From Clonostachys chloroleuca (taxonomy: Eukaryota > Ascomycota > Sordariomycetes > Hypocreales > Bionectriaceae), in contig JBANAY010000004.1 in assembly GCA_037952775.1 (NCBI GenBank), positions 13,268,001-13,332,000 of the forward strand: a DNA stretch of 64,000 nucleotides, written 5' to 3'. Both the position numbers and the translations under genes were made by a program. Under the pieces are notes generated by a model. It searched no databases and was not told where the DNA came from. It saw only the letters and a program-made list of their open reading frames with translations. Below, in pieces: positions 35,774-48,127 of this stretch (position 1 is the stretch's first letter; every line of letters starts with the position of its first letter).

Positions 35774-38121
35774 TTAGTTTGCCACTTCTTCCTCGACCAA
35801 TCCGTTCAGGCCTCCCTGGAGGGAGAGGCCAGCAAAGCCACCAGCAATACCACCAAAGCTGGACTGGTATTGGTGCCCACGTCGTTCACCATCGCTTCCA
35901 TTGCTACCGGGGCCACTGCTGGGGCTGGTGCCTCCGTTTTCGAATCCGGGGGCAAGCAGCGGGAGACTGACAGCGCGGCTATGCTGAGAGCGAGAATTAG
36001 GAGCGAGAAGACCGCCAATAGTTGGAGCAGTTGTTGCCACAGCACTGGTCACAGTAAAGCCATTCGAGATGCTGGCCGATTGCCCATGGCCACCAATGGG
36101 AGGCTGTTGGGGTACCTCAATAGACAGGTCTGGGGGGACTGCTGAGCGGTGCCAAACAGGGCATTCTGCTGCACCGTAAGCTGCTGCTGCTGCTGTTGCT
36201 GCTGTTCGTGCGCCTGCTGAGACAACTGGGTTAGGTACATCGTCAGAGGGTTGCCATTTGGAGGAAACGAAGCCTGTTGCTGAGTCGTGGTGGGGGTGGG
36301 CGCGTTATCGTTCAAGGTAGGGGCAGGGGATATGCTACCATCCCCGCGTGAGGCCTGGGGGTTTTGAGCCTGGCGAGGAGGGTTACCGCATCGATCCTTG
36401 CCAAAGTTGACCTTGAACTTCTTGTATTCCTCCCGGCCTCGGATTGCCTCAATGGCCTTGATTGCGTTGGCAATATTGGTGAAGTTGACGAAAGCACAAC
36501 TCTTCTCTCGCAGTGCGTTGACCAACTCAATCTCGCCAAACTCAGTGAAGTCCTGTCGGAGTCGTTCCTCGGTCCATGTCTCATCCAGGTTGCCAATATA
36601 GACATTTCGAGACGCACCACCGCTGACAGCCATGGCAATGGCGGGGGGAAGAGCACCGGAATGCTTTCCCCATCCAATCTTGAGACGGCGGTTGTGAATC
36701 ATCAGGCCCTGCAGATTGCTCAGGGCGTAGAAGGAGGCAGCGGCTGTGGGGTCAATGAATGTGACGAAACAGATGTGCTTGTCAGGGATGTATCGGATAT
36801 GATGAAGCAGACCGCCCCGTACAACATTGCAAATCTCCTCGATGGTTGTCTCAGGGTGGATGTTTCCGAGGTAAATAGTTCGGTTACCCAAGTTGTTGAT
36901 ACCACCAGCAGTTGTGGCCACGGCAGCTGCAGCGACTGATTGCTGGGCCAGGGCGCTCGAGATAAGATCCCGGTCAGCGCCAGTTAGCATGTGAGCGTAG
37001 CCTGGAGAAATACCAAGATACTGTGCTGCATTTTGCTGCTGCGTCTTTGACACATAGGCGCACCTATCCTTGCCGTAGTAAACTCGTCGGGGAGCTTGCC
37101 ATTTAGCCTCTTGGGGAAGCTGCGAAACGGCCTTGATGGCATTGGCAATGGAGAGATAGTGAACAAAGGCTATATTCTTCTCACGAACGACCTTGATGGT
37201 GTCAATGGCGCCGAACTTGCCCAAATCTTCACGGAGTTCCTCCAAAGTGATCTCCTCAGGCAAACTGCCCAGGTAGACATTTCGGGAGGCCCCTGACTGT
37301 TGAACAGCAAGCGCCACGGAGGTCGGGACCTGGGAAGGCTTGCCCCAACCCACCTTAATATCTTGACCCTTGATGCAGAGCTTCTTCAGAATAGCATCTG
37401 AGTGAAAGTGGGTTGCGGAACTGGCATCCAGGAAAGAGATGAAGGCGCAGTTCTTGTCAGGCAGAAGTCGCACGGACTCGATCTGACCGCTTCTAACATG
37501 GCCAAGAATCTCCTCGGCAGTTGTGTCAGGAGGAATGTTGCCCAAGTACACGGTGCGGCTGGTACCGGTGACAGCTCCAGCATTCATTGCAACTGGAGAG
37601 GTGGGCCCCATCTGCGACTGCATGGAGAAGGTACCAGTCGGTGACTGAGGCGGAGCATAGAATTGGGGAGCGCCGTATGCTGAAGGTGAGACCATCGCTT
37701 GATAAGTCTGGGGAGACATGGCTTGTATAGGGCTCGTTGCACCGTTTTGTTGTCCATTGCCCTGGTGCGGTTGCTGTAAGCTCGTGATATTTTGGTACTG
37801 AGCGTTGGAGAAGGCAGCAGGCGTTCCAGGCTGGAATGGGCTACCAAGGAGGAGCTGTGACGGCAAGAGAGGGGTGAAGTTCATGTCGAATCCTGTTCCA
37901 GGGGTCTGCATGTCGTTCGTGGGTAGCGCCTGGGCCTGGTTCATTGCCTGGGCGCTCAATGTGGGCACGTTTCCGCGACGAGGATGGCGGTCGGCAAACC
38001 CAGCAACATTCGAAGCAAAGGCACCATGGGAAAATCCAGTTTCGCTGTTGGAAGGCTTCGATACATGACCGAGTCGTCCGGCGCTGGGCCTCTGGCCTAC
38101 GGCACCGTTCAGGTCCTGCAT
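35774..38121 (-). CDS. Four-RRM RNA-binding protein, Nrd1/Msa2 (Mrn1) type, with a one-base frame break
   Basis: Homologue of fission yeast Nrd1/Msa2 and budding yeast Mrn1, which bind mRNAs and control differentiation and stress responses. A Gln/Pro-rich N-terminus (about 180 residues) precedes RRM1 (about 188-262, TVYLGNIPPDTTAEE), RRM2 (280-355, NVYLGSLPEEITLEE), RRM3 (415-490, TIYLGNIHPETTIEE) and RRM4 (505-580, NVYIGNLDETWTEE). A polyglutamine run lies near residue 642. Reading stops at 36049 unless one base is added to the run of six G/C at 36132-36137. With it, translation continues through SIEVPQQPPIGGHGQSA and IAGGFAGLSLQGGL to the stop at 35774, giving 782 residues. The frame is open upstream of the chosen ATG, so an earlier start in a further exon is possible. 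Confidence 0.9.
36181..36204 (+). repeat. CTG/CAG triplet run (polyglutamine)
   Basis: Imperfect CTG run on the plus strand, read as CAG codons on the minus strand in the Nrd1-type gene; encodes a Gln run after an HEQQ-like segment. Confidence 0.9.
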
Positions 38122-38407
38122 TCCGCGAAGATCAAGGGGGAACTGAGTGTCCCTCCCAATTTGAGCTAAAGTCGCCGTTTTGAATCCAAACTGTGCCCTG
38201 ACAAAAGCACGGAGAAAAACTAGTACAGCAGCCGGTATCCAGCTGACCAGATATAAGACAGTTGAGCAGAAGCGAAACCAAGTCCAGCCAGAAATTAGGT
38301 GATATCAAGCCGGAAGAGGTCAAAGTGTAGTCGGATCTATCCTCAAAACCGGGGAAAAGAAGATTTGTCGAGTTAAAAGGCTATCCTGCTCTTGAGGGGT
38401 CAAAAAG

Positions 38408-38419
38408 TATATATAAATA
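38408..38419 (+). promoter_or_regulatory. TATA-like 12-mer, copy 1
   Basis: TATATATAAATA, identical to a second copy 336 bp away. Both lie upstream of the minus-strand Nrd1-type gene, but read as TATA boxes on the plus strand. Function is not shown. Confidence 0.3.
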
Positions 38420-38743
38420 GAGAGTCCCTGGGTTGAGTAGTCTCAATGGACATGAAATGTAGGTCGTATATCCAAATGTTCGATCGCAACAGAACCTTCG
38501 ACGAAAAGTATTACCCCCGAAGGGTGGAGAGCCAAAGCAGAAAAGTGAACTGACGCAAGCCAAAGGTCGTCTGTAACGACAGTGCGAAGAATATATTGTC
38601 CAGAAGGCAAAGGCGTATAATATCAACGGTTGCGTGTCCGGGCAGATGTTATGCGAGAGGCAAATAGCGGGAGCTCAACCAACAAAGGTGAACACTGTCG
38701 GTTGGATCTCAATGGAGCGCGCGGAAGAAAAGGACGATAAAAA

Positions 38744-38755
38744 TATATATAAATA
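38744..38755 (+). promoter_or_regulatory. TATA-like 12-mer, copy 2
   Basis: Second identical TATATATAAATA in the same orientation, again followed by a short purine/GC-mixed stretch (AGTCGAGCG). Confidence 0.3.
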
Positions 38756-41700
38756 AGTCGAGCGAGTGACGAGCAAGTTCGAAGTAGAAGTAGGGAAAAG
38801 AAGCTTGATGCTAGGACGGTACAGCGCAAGTCATCACCTGTATAATAAGTGGTCAGAGGGAGAGAGATTGAGAGAGCAAATGCAAGGTCGCAGAGCTGAG
38901 AGGCTGAGGCGCATGATCAGGTAGGGAGGCGGGCGGAACGGGAGGGTCACCGGGAAGGATGATGAGGATCTTGGAGGAGGAGAAAGGACAGAGGGGAGGT
39001 TTTGGCGATTCGTCTTTTGGGGAGTTGGTCGCTAGGGTCCCAGACCCTGGGGTTAAAGCACAACCGGGTTTCCTTACCATGAAAGGGACGGGCAGGCACA
39101 ATGGCAGGTCCAAAGCAAGAAGAGAAGGTATCTTACCACCAGTTCCTGTCTCAATGCGTGTAGAAACAGAAGAGAAGGCACGGCAGTCCTGCAGAGGATA
39201 TATCCGACGCAGGAAGAGCAGAAATGCGGACTCTGGACCGTAGAGCAGGAAGGAACAGAAGTAGTGGCTTCTAGGAGTGGAAAAGCGAGAAGGCAAAGAA
39301 AGGGAAAAGGGGACCCTGGACAGGTGGTCAACGAAACTGGGAGCAAAGCCGGGGATAGCCAAGCCGTGGGCAACGGGTGAGCGCAAGACAAGGCAAGGCG
39401 ACTGAAGAAGCACGGCAGCTGCACCTGGGGGGTGTGGATTCAAAAAGAGCGAGCGGGAGAAAGAAAGATGAGCAATAAAAAAGGATTAGCGAAAGTGAAA
39501 GAGAGTGAAGGGGGGCAGGTAGCTAGCGGTGGGAATGGCAAGAGAGCGTGCAGAGAAGGAGAGGAAAGGCAGAGGGGGGTCGTGCGGCGAGTGGACAATT
39601 GCCCAGAATGGGGTTGAGGTTGGAATTCATCGTGCTGGATATTATTTAGTTTAATGACAGCGGGCAGGGGTTCAGGGGGTGGGATGGAGCTCACTCATCC
39701 ATACCTCGACCGCAGGTACCTCCATCCTGCGGTCGTCCAGCAAGTGCCAGCAAGCAAGGGCCCTGCTTGGTGGTCCCCAGCCCAGCCCAGGCACACAGTG
39801 CACACCCGGCCGGGACATGCACAGCGTCCAGGGGGTTCTCGACCCCAAAACTTCCCGTCTCCGAGGGCGTTGAACACTAGGACCTACCTAATTCTCTCAC
39901 GGACAATGATGATAACACGTACTAACGTCGGTGGCTGTAGGCAAGGTACGATCGAATCAATTGCAGGCGAACTGGAGCCGCGCCGCGTGCCTGCGTGCAG
40001 TCTGTTCGGAGGCAGCCTATCCAGCTCAGCTCTCACATCGCTGATGCGTCTGCCTTTGCTACTGCGATGCCTCTGTGTACATGACATTCTTCAGTCTCAC
40101 CCCCCTCCACCCTCACTGGAGTCCCAAGAAACGGACCTGACCCGCGCGCAACGCCGCTGCTCTTCCACCTGCATGCGTTTGCAGCTAGCAGGCTTATTAT
40201 TAGCACAGGCTGCATAACCAGTCAGGACACCGCTAACTCAACATAAATTTCTAATGTAAGATCATCTACACGATTATACGCAAGGATGTGCATTCCAAGT
40301 CTTTCCTGAGGTAAGCCTGCAGCTTTCTGACATCCGGCAAGACCACCTTTGCAACAAAATGTCGGCCTCCCATCTGCTCGTAGATTTCTTGGACAGGCCG
40401 GCATCTCGCCCGTCTCAGGTGCCTCGTTCGGGGCCATGGCCGGACTCGAAACCTCAATCCGATCCATCCACCCATCCAGTGCCCGTCTACGGCAGGTACA
40501 TCCTCCCTCTTGTCCCGGCAAAGGGGCATAATTGGCGGTGACCCGACCTGAACTCCATGGGGAACAGCCAACCAGCCTCGCCTGCTGCTGCTACCTTCCT
40601 CCACCCGAGTACATGGCCTCTAACCCGAGGCAGGCTCGGCGGGGAGATTCCTTTGCAAGTGGGATGAAGAAGAAAGAAAAAATTCTTGTGCTGCAGAAAC
40701 CCTCTCCCGAAATCAATCCTTGACGCCTTCTGAGATATCACCGTGGATATCACGTCTCTATTCAGACTACCGCCACGTCTTCTCGTCCTAATAATTAAGG
40801 TCTAAAATGACCAGAAGCGATTTAGTGTTGCACATACACACACACCTCACTAGGGAGACGTGATGTGCGCTTGACCCAATATTTGGCAGAGCCTAGACTT
40901 GACATTTCTCCAACGACCCTTGTTCCCACCTGGATGCTCCCCTCCCTTCCTGGACAGGGCTGACCTTCTGATATCATGTACCGCACAGAAACACGCGGTT
41001 TTACTGTTTATTTCAACCGTTGAGTAGCCAAGACTGCCTACGCTGTCGATTGCCCTTGCGGCAGGGAATGTTGGCAGCACGCAAGACGGCTGGAAATGAG
41101 CCAAAGTTCCATCCCGAGGGTATTGGCCACCAACGAGGCGCTGAGCTTTCAACGAGGAATGTTGTATTATGGCTATTACTTATTGACCTAGTGACAACAA
41201 TAGGATGAGCTGCTGGCCAAAAGCGAATGGCACTGTCCGACCTAGGTGAGCGTGGGGTCGTATTGTCAAATTTACCCCCCTTTTCCCTTGCCCAACTAGT
41301 GTCGACAAGTACCTTAGTAGAGTGGTGATAGTACAGTAGTGCTCCGTCCATAGTAAGGGATAGCTGGGTTATTAATTATCACACTCGCCCGTTCCTCTCC
41401 TAATACCAGATAAGGAGGTATGGCGGTAGATGGCCTCTGGTGACTGTTGCTAGTCGCAATCCACGCCGAGATTCTGGCTTGGCATCTCGCACACGTACCC
41501 AAGGCCCTACTCTTAAGGTATCATGGAGTAGCGCACAAGGGGAACTTTTCCGCCCCCGCCCGAGTGTACAGTAACGCAGCGTGATGAGGTGCAGAATTAT
41601 GCGGTGAGATGTGATAGCGATTTACCTAAGCATCAAAGGGCCCTTTGGCAGCCCGTGGCAGTCTGACCTGACCTGCCTACATCGTGACTGGCTTGACTTG

Positions 41701-43727
41701 GCTCTCAAGGATGGATGCTGGTGGGGAGGCTAATACTAGCAGACAACACGCGTCCATCTCTGAGAGATCGGTCCACCATCCACCCCTTGCGTCTGCCCGC
41801 CTCTTGGACCATGCGGGCATGCAGTAACGTACACATTGTCCCATTTGCCGGCGAGCTCGGTCGGCGCCTCGATCACTCCCTTCGAGGACCGACTCGCCAA
41901 TTGCCGTCGCAGCATCGCATCCTCGACTCAGCCCGAGACCATTCTCCACGTTAACGGCCGTGTACGTACAACTAACTACCTTATGCAAGTAGGTATTTGA
42001 AGATACTATGTATATCCATCAGATTAGCTGCACGATGGCTATCCTTTGGTCGGCGGGCCCCTCATAGTGGGGTTGAGCCCCGTTTTGTCTCTTCAACAGC
42101 CGGAAAAGAAATAATATAGATGTGGAAAAAAAGTCGCGATGAAGATATTCGATCACCCCTCGCCCTCAGCCTCCCTCAGAAGGAAGGTCAGTGGATCTAG
42201 CAAAACATAAATATAGCTCAGGATCTACAACTCGCATCTCACCCCGATCCTTCACTGTGCAGTCAAAATTCCACACACAGCTTACCAGAACCTCGGACCC
42301 TTCCAAGGCATTTGTCAAGCCATATCTGTCTTCATCTTGGGATCTTATGAACTTGGCGCTTATTCAGCCCGAGTGTGGCTCAACACCCACTGACTCATGC
42401 CTCCCGTGAATAACCAGCAACGAGTCAGAAACACTTCGCAGCTTTGATCGTTGCATTGCAAGTTCCATATTTTCTCCGCTCCAATGAGGATACAAGTGTA
42501 AGAAGCAGGAATGCGTAGGGGGTACTTGCTGAGGTCAAATGACAGCGACACCTACCATTTATAGACCGACCTAAGTGGTTTGTTGGCATTCCCATCGGAC
42601 ATACACTTCTGGTCGATAACTATCATCTACCTATCCACTAGTTACATTCTAGTTTCATCAACTTGCATCCATGGGAATATATAGTTGCAATAGCCCCCAT
42701 CAATTCAAATCACTTCTTCCAGAGTATGCCGTGAGATGACACACCGAGCCCATCGCAGGATGCTCCCTTCCGGCAGAGGTTGATTCCCGAAATATATTTC
42801 TGAAATGAGATGGCCTTATGACGACTAAACCAGTTGCTGTCATCGTCGGCCAGATTCTCGAATGGTCATAATGCTTATTCTTGTTCTTCCTGAACGCTAA
42901 TGCCGGATGCCCATTACCTAGCTACGTATATCCTACCCAATAGTCACGGTAGCAACTATGCACATATTTCAAGTTACAAACTTCGAAGCAGCTACTGGCC
43001 TCCACAACATTCCCTTCACTTGCTATTCCTATAACCAAACTGTCCCCCGCATAATTGCTGTTGACAGACTAGATAAATCGCATGCACACGATTCGGCCGA
43101 GAATGGTGCTAGCGAGATCTTGAACCAGACAGCTAACATCATTGAGCAATGACAGGGTCTTTAGCACGACTGTCGACCCTGTACGTAGATAATATAGCCT
43201 TTCCTCCCCTGTCCTGAACTGCTGGTAAACCCCTTTCACCCCTGGCGCCTGTGGTGCGAGTGATAAATTGAGAACGTTCTCGATTAACGCGTTGCATTGA
43301 CTTTGCTGGGTGAACCCACCAGGACCCTCGACGTCAATGCTCGCCTTCCACAGGTCAACTGCGCATCCAGGGTCAAACAGAGGGGCACCCCTTATTCACG
43401 GAAATTTGTGGCTGCTTTCAGACACCCCTGTCCGTCCTACAACAAATGGCGAGCAACAGCGAAAATGACTGGTCGTGGATATGAGGCGGTTAGTACATGG
43501 CATAATTGATGAGTGGTTGGACAAGAGGGAAAACCATAGTCGTTTTTGGAGTTGGAAAAATGAATCATTTGCTCGCATTGCACTCCGGTCGCCAAGCTGT
43601 CCTATCGAAGTATTCCTGCCGGTATTTATGATTCCCCAGCTCCCAAAATCAAGACAAAATGATGAAAGGCAAAATACTGGCCAAGTAGACAAAAAAAGCA
43701 TCGATAGATCTAGAGGAGAGATTCAAC

Positions 43728-43740
43728 GGGGGGGGGGGGG
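43728..43740 (+). repeat. G13 homopolymer
   Basis: Thirteen consecutive G, about 330 bp beyond the Cdc42 stop codon. Given the evidence for G/C-run undercalling elsewhere in this window, its true length is uncertain. Confidence 0.9.
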
Positions 43741-44035
43741 AAGAAGCAACACGATCCAGGCTAAACCGAGTCCTTATGGCGAAAGGGTCTCATGGGGTCT
43801 GCGATCATCTATAAAGGTCGGGAGTCGGGACCAGGATACTGGTATCTCTAGCTTCCCATCATTCCATCCTCGCCCCGTCGACATGTGAACAAATCCAGGA
43901 GAAGCTCGATCACTTGAAAATCGCTTGAAACTCATCAATTCCACTTCTTGGGCAGCCTATATGCCCGTGTCTTCTCCACTGGGAGCGACCCTTTCAATCT
44001 TCGGGGGGAGTTTCAATAACCTGAGGGGGTAGTTT

Positions 44036-44045
44036 AAAAAAAAAA
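44036..44045 (+). repeat. A10 homopolymer
   Basis: Ten consecutive A just after the Cdc42 stop codon (T-run on the coding strand), consistent with a 3' UTR. Confidence 0.85.
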
Positions 44046-44067
44046 GAACAATTATAACCATTCCGTA

Positions 44068-45180
<1,113 letters not shown>

Positions 45181-47533
45181 TTTGTATTCTGGTTATATGG
45201 AGCGAGGAAACGCTTAAAACGCCAGCGGAAGCTGTGCTGCGAAGAAGGGTCGAGGAGTGTGCCGTCGATCAGTTGATGGGGCTCGCAGAGTTATGGATGG
45301 CTGGTGAGCGTGGGAAGGCTTGGACGAGACCAGAGGTGAGCTGGCGAGGTTCGAGGTGGAGGGCCCGTAGCTTGGCAGCAAATACGAGAATCACGCTCCA
45401 GGCAGTAAGGATTCCGTATGCAGAGAAGCTCTAGCGGGTGGGAGTTATTGGATGAGCCAGTCCAGGACAGTCGGGGGCGATGAATCGGGGAAGATGGCGG
45501 GAGACAGGAGAGGATGTGGGAGATGACGACGGTTTGGCTTGGGGCTAGAAAAGATGATGGGGGAGGATAGTATGGTAGGAAGCCGTTGGCGGCGAGTATG
45601 GAAATGATCTGGCTGCCAGGCTGGGTAATGGCTCCGTGCTATCAGGTAAGCTGGGAGGATAAATAGGGTAACCACTGGCTCATGCAGCACAGATGGAGAG
45701 GCATAACCATGGATGGCGGGAGTGCCCACTGGCTGGCGGGCAGTTTCATTAGTAGCATGAAGCGCTGTCAGGCAACGCCAGCAGCCAGGCTGCAGTGAAC
45801 CTGGACTGCCTCGAGGGGCCAGAGTTTCTCACACCCGCTAGCGGAGGGTGGTCCGGGCGTCAAGAACTGCCTGGGGGGCTTTTTGGGCTTAGACTGGGAC
45901 TGGACGGGCTGGTTCTGGCGCTGGTTCTAACACGCCTTGGGCTGTCCGACACTTGTCCCTGCCGCCTGTGTCCCATTACATTGGCTGCCAAGTAGCAGTG
46001 GTGGGGGCTCTGGCTGGTCAGTCGCGTCGGGAAGCCTCCATCAAGCAAAACCTTTTATTACCGCCAGCGCAGTCTCAGAGCAGTGCAAAGCTCCATGTTA
46101 ATATCATTTGCGTGCTACGACGCACCAGTACTAGTTTTGCCCTCGTAGCGCGGGAATCGGGTGGACCTCGACACTAGCGGGATGAATGGCAAAATGCCAT
46201 GGCAGGCAGGTACCAAGCAGTCAATCACATCACGAGTGAACAAGTGCTTGCACATGCGTAGGTGAACAACCACACATAGACACATCAATCTGCATACATG
46301 CCAAAGAAAAAGGGGGGCCGAGCTGAGGCGGGGCACAGGGTGAGCATGGACAACGACTGGACAGAGCCCAGCAAGTGGAAGCACCTACAGCATAAACGGG
46401 GAGGTATAATTAACCCACGAGATGGAGACAAGGCATAGGGATAGGGCCACAGCAGTCGGTTGCAGAAGGTGAGGAGATCCAATGGATGGGTGGATGTGTG
46501 CTGTGAACCGAGATGGTGTGCGAGTGCCCCGCGTACTTTCTTCTAGGTCCGTTTCTCGAAGGCGAGTGTTTCGAGATTGAATGCCTATCTCACCTCACTG
46601 CCACCCTATCTCGGCGGGCACCCGGCACATCAACTGCCCACAACGGACTCTGCGTTGACCGTCACCAACGAACATTACGTGTTGGTACATGTCCGGCGGT
46701 CAATATCCATAGGCCAGCCCGGCGCTTTGCTGGTGAATGCGGCAGGCAGGCATCATCTGTGGGAGTTCCTTCTTCCCGCTCCACTGGGAGCCAGCAGAAC
46801 CCATCCATTCATTCTCCCCCCTAACGGTGCTAAATTGCCAGCTATACTCAGAGCAGGTAGCACCTGGAGTGAGCTAACCAATGCAGCATCACTCCAATTT
46901 CAGGCTGTGACGCATGAAAGAGCGTGCAAAGATACAGCCAACTGGCATGAGCATTCTTATCACAACTGCTCACACTCACACTCGCTGGTCTCGATTGCCG
47001 CCATCAATCGCTGCAGAGTGTCTCAGCCCAGCAGCCACCAACACTGGTCATTTTGCTACTCCCCTGCCCAAGGTTGCATCTGAAATACCATCCCCATCCC
47101 CCCCCAATAGGCTACCCAGCTTGCGAGGAACCATCACAGCTTGTCTTTTGCCTGGGCTCACCTGTTCTCCTAAATGAATTGACAAATTGCCCAGGGCAGA
47201 GGCCCAGACCTGCAATTCCACGTGGCGCCCGACTCACGTGTTCATTCTGCAGGGTCGTCCCATCTGCTGGGAAACATCATCCCTGTTGGTAACGGCTCGC
47301 AATCTATACTACCTGATACCTGCCCCTTCAAGTGAAAGGGGCTCGTTATTACCAAGGGACGTGCTCTCCTACTCGTTCATGCGGTCCAACTCATCGAGAA
47401 TCATAAAGAAATGCGGTTTCCGTTCTTTTTATTTCTAGCCAAAGCCCATCGCCTGCTACACTGTAGGTTTTCCGAGAGAAGATGCATCCGCCGAGTCGGA
47501 ATGGAACCCTTTGGGCGGTGCTCCGCAATTCGT
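45181..47533. other. Intergenic region, 2.4 kb
   Basis: Upstream of Cdc42 and downstream of the disrupted minus-strand gene. The 600 bp before Cdc42 are purine-rich (G/A) on the plus strand, so the Cdc42 leader is pyrimidine-rich, as is common for fungal promoters. No gene seen. Confidence 0.6.
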
Positions 47534-48057
47534 TCATGAGAGCCACCATGTCAAGCCGTCCACCACGCGGCATCTTGAACTACTAAAATAGTGACCGCCA
47601 TCTCCCTCAAAGGCAGGGTTATCATGCTCCTCCTGTCGTGTGCAATTATCGGTCACACAAACTCGAGGAATCATTGGATTAATACGTAGTCATTAACAGC
47701 TTACCAACCTAGCGGTATGCTCATAACCGGCTTCTTCCCACTTTTTAGGGATACCTAGAAGACCTCTCCAAACCAGGCTCCTAGACGTCCTTCCAGAAAA
47801 CAGTCTGTTGTATGGATTGTACGCTTCGTGGTGAACAGTATGTTGAAGAAAGCAACAAGCAGATTGTCTTCTTCGTTCGATCTGCCATAGATGCCCTCGC
47901 GGAGATGTGCAACCCGCCCACCAGCAAGTGGATATCCGCTGTCCTCGGCCTCCGAATCTAGCAAATATATGCATTAAAACCAAAAAGATGTCCCATCAAA
48001 CTCCTCAACTCCTGAAGCAAGGAACAATGAGGCTCTGAGATCTGACTGAGCCGCCAT
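47534..48057 (-). pseudogene. Disrupted small gene of unknown function
   Basis: I do not recognise the family. Exon 1 (48057-47705) and exon 2 (47632-47534) are joined by a clean 72-bp intron (GTAAGC..CGACAG). From ATG the frame reads MAAQSDLRASLFLASG and meets an in-frame TAA at 47976-47974. The same frame after the stop looks like real protein (RVAHLREGIYGRSNEEDNLL; NILFTTKRTIHTT; EGRLGAWFGEVF). It then ends in TAG, and a neighbouring frame carries LGIPKKWEEAGYEHTARL, which joins exon 2 (EEHDNPAFEGDGGHYFSSS, ending WWLS). The exons sum to one base short of in-frame. Either it is a true pseudogene, or a missing base (for example in the A5 run at 47982-47986) breaks an intact 150-codon gene. 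Confidence 0.5.
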
Positions 48058-48127
48058 CACCTCAATTCAGCAGCTGCCCAGATGAATTGGAAGCCGCACC
48101 TTTGATTTTAACCAAATAAACATAATA

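Larger units (their letters stand above)
38122..44067. other. Gene desert, 5.9 kb
   Basis: Between the starts of the Nrd1-type gene and the end of Cdc42. The first 1.5 kb likely holds the promoter and a long 5' leader of the Nrd1-type gene and carries two identical 12-mers TATATATAAATA. The rest shows only short frames without protein character, scattered ACCTACC motifs, and G13 and A10 runs near the Cdc42 3' end. No tRNA or 5S gene recognised. Confidence 0.6.

Noticed and set aside
43475..43888. 137-codon plus-strand frame downstream of Cdc42
   Set aside because: Spans the G13 run, has no recognisable motif or splice partners, and mixed composition.
47959..47981. Tiny intron removing the TAA in the disrupted gene
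   Set aside because: The only GT..AG pair spanning it is about 23 bp, too short for a fungal spliceosomal intron, and splicing it creates a new TGA.
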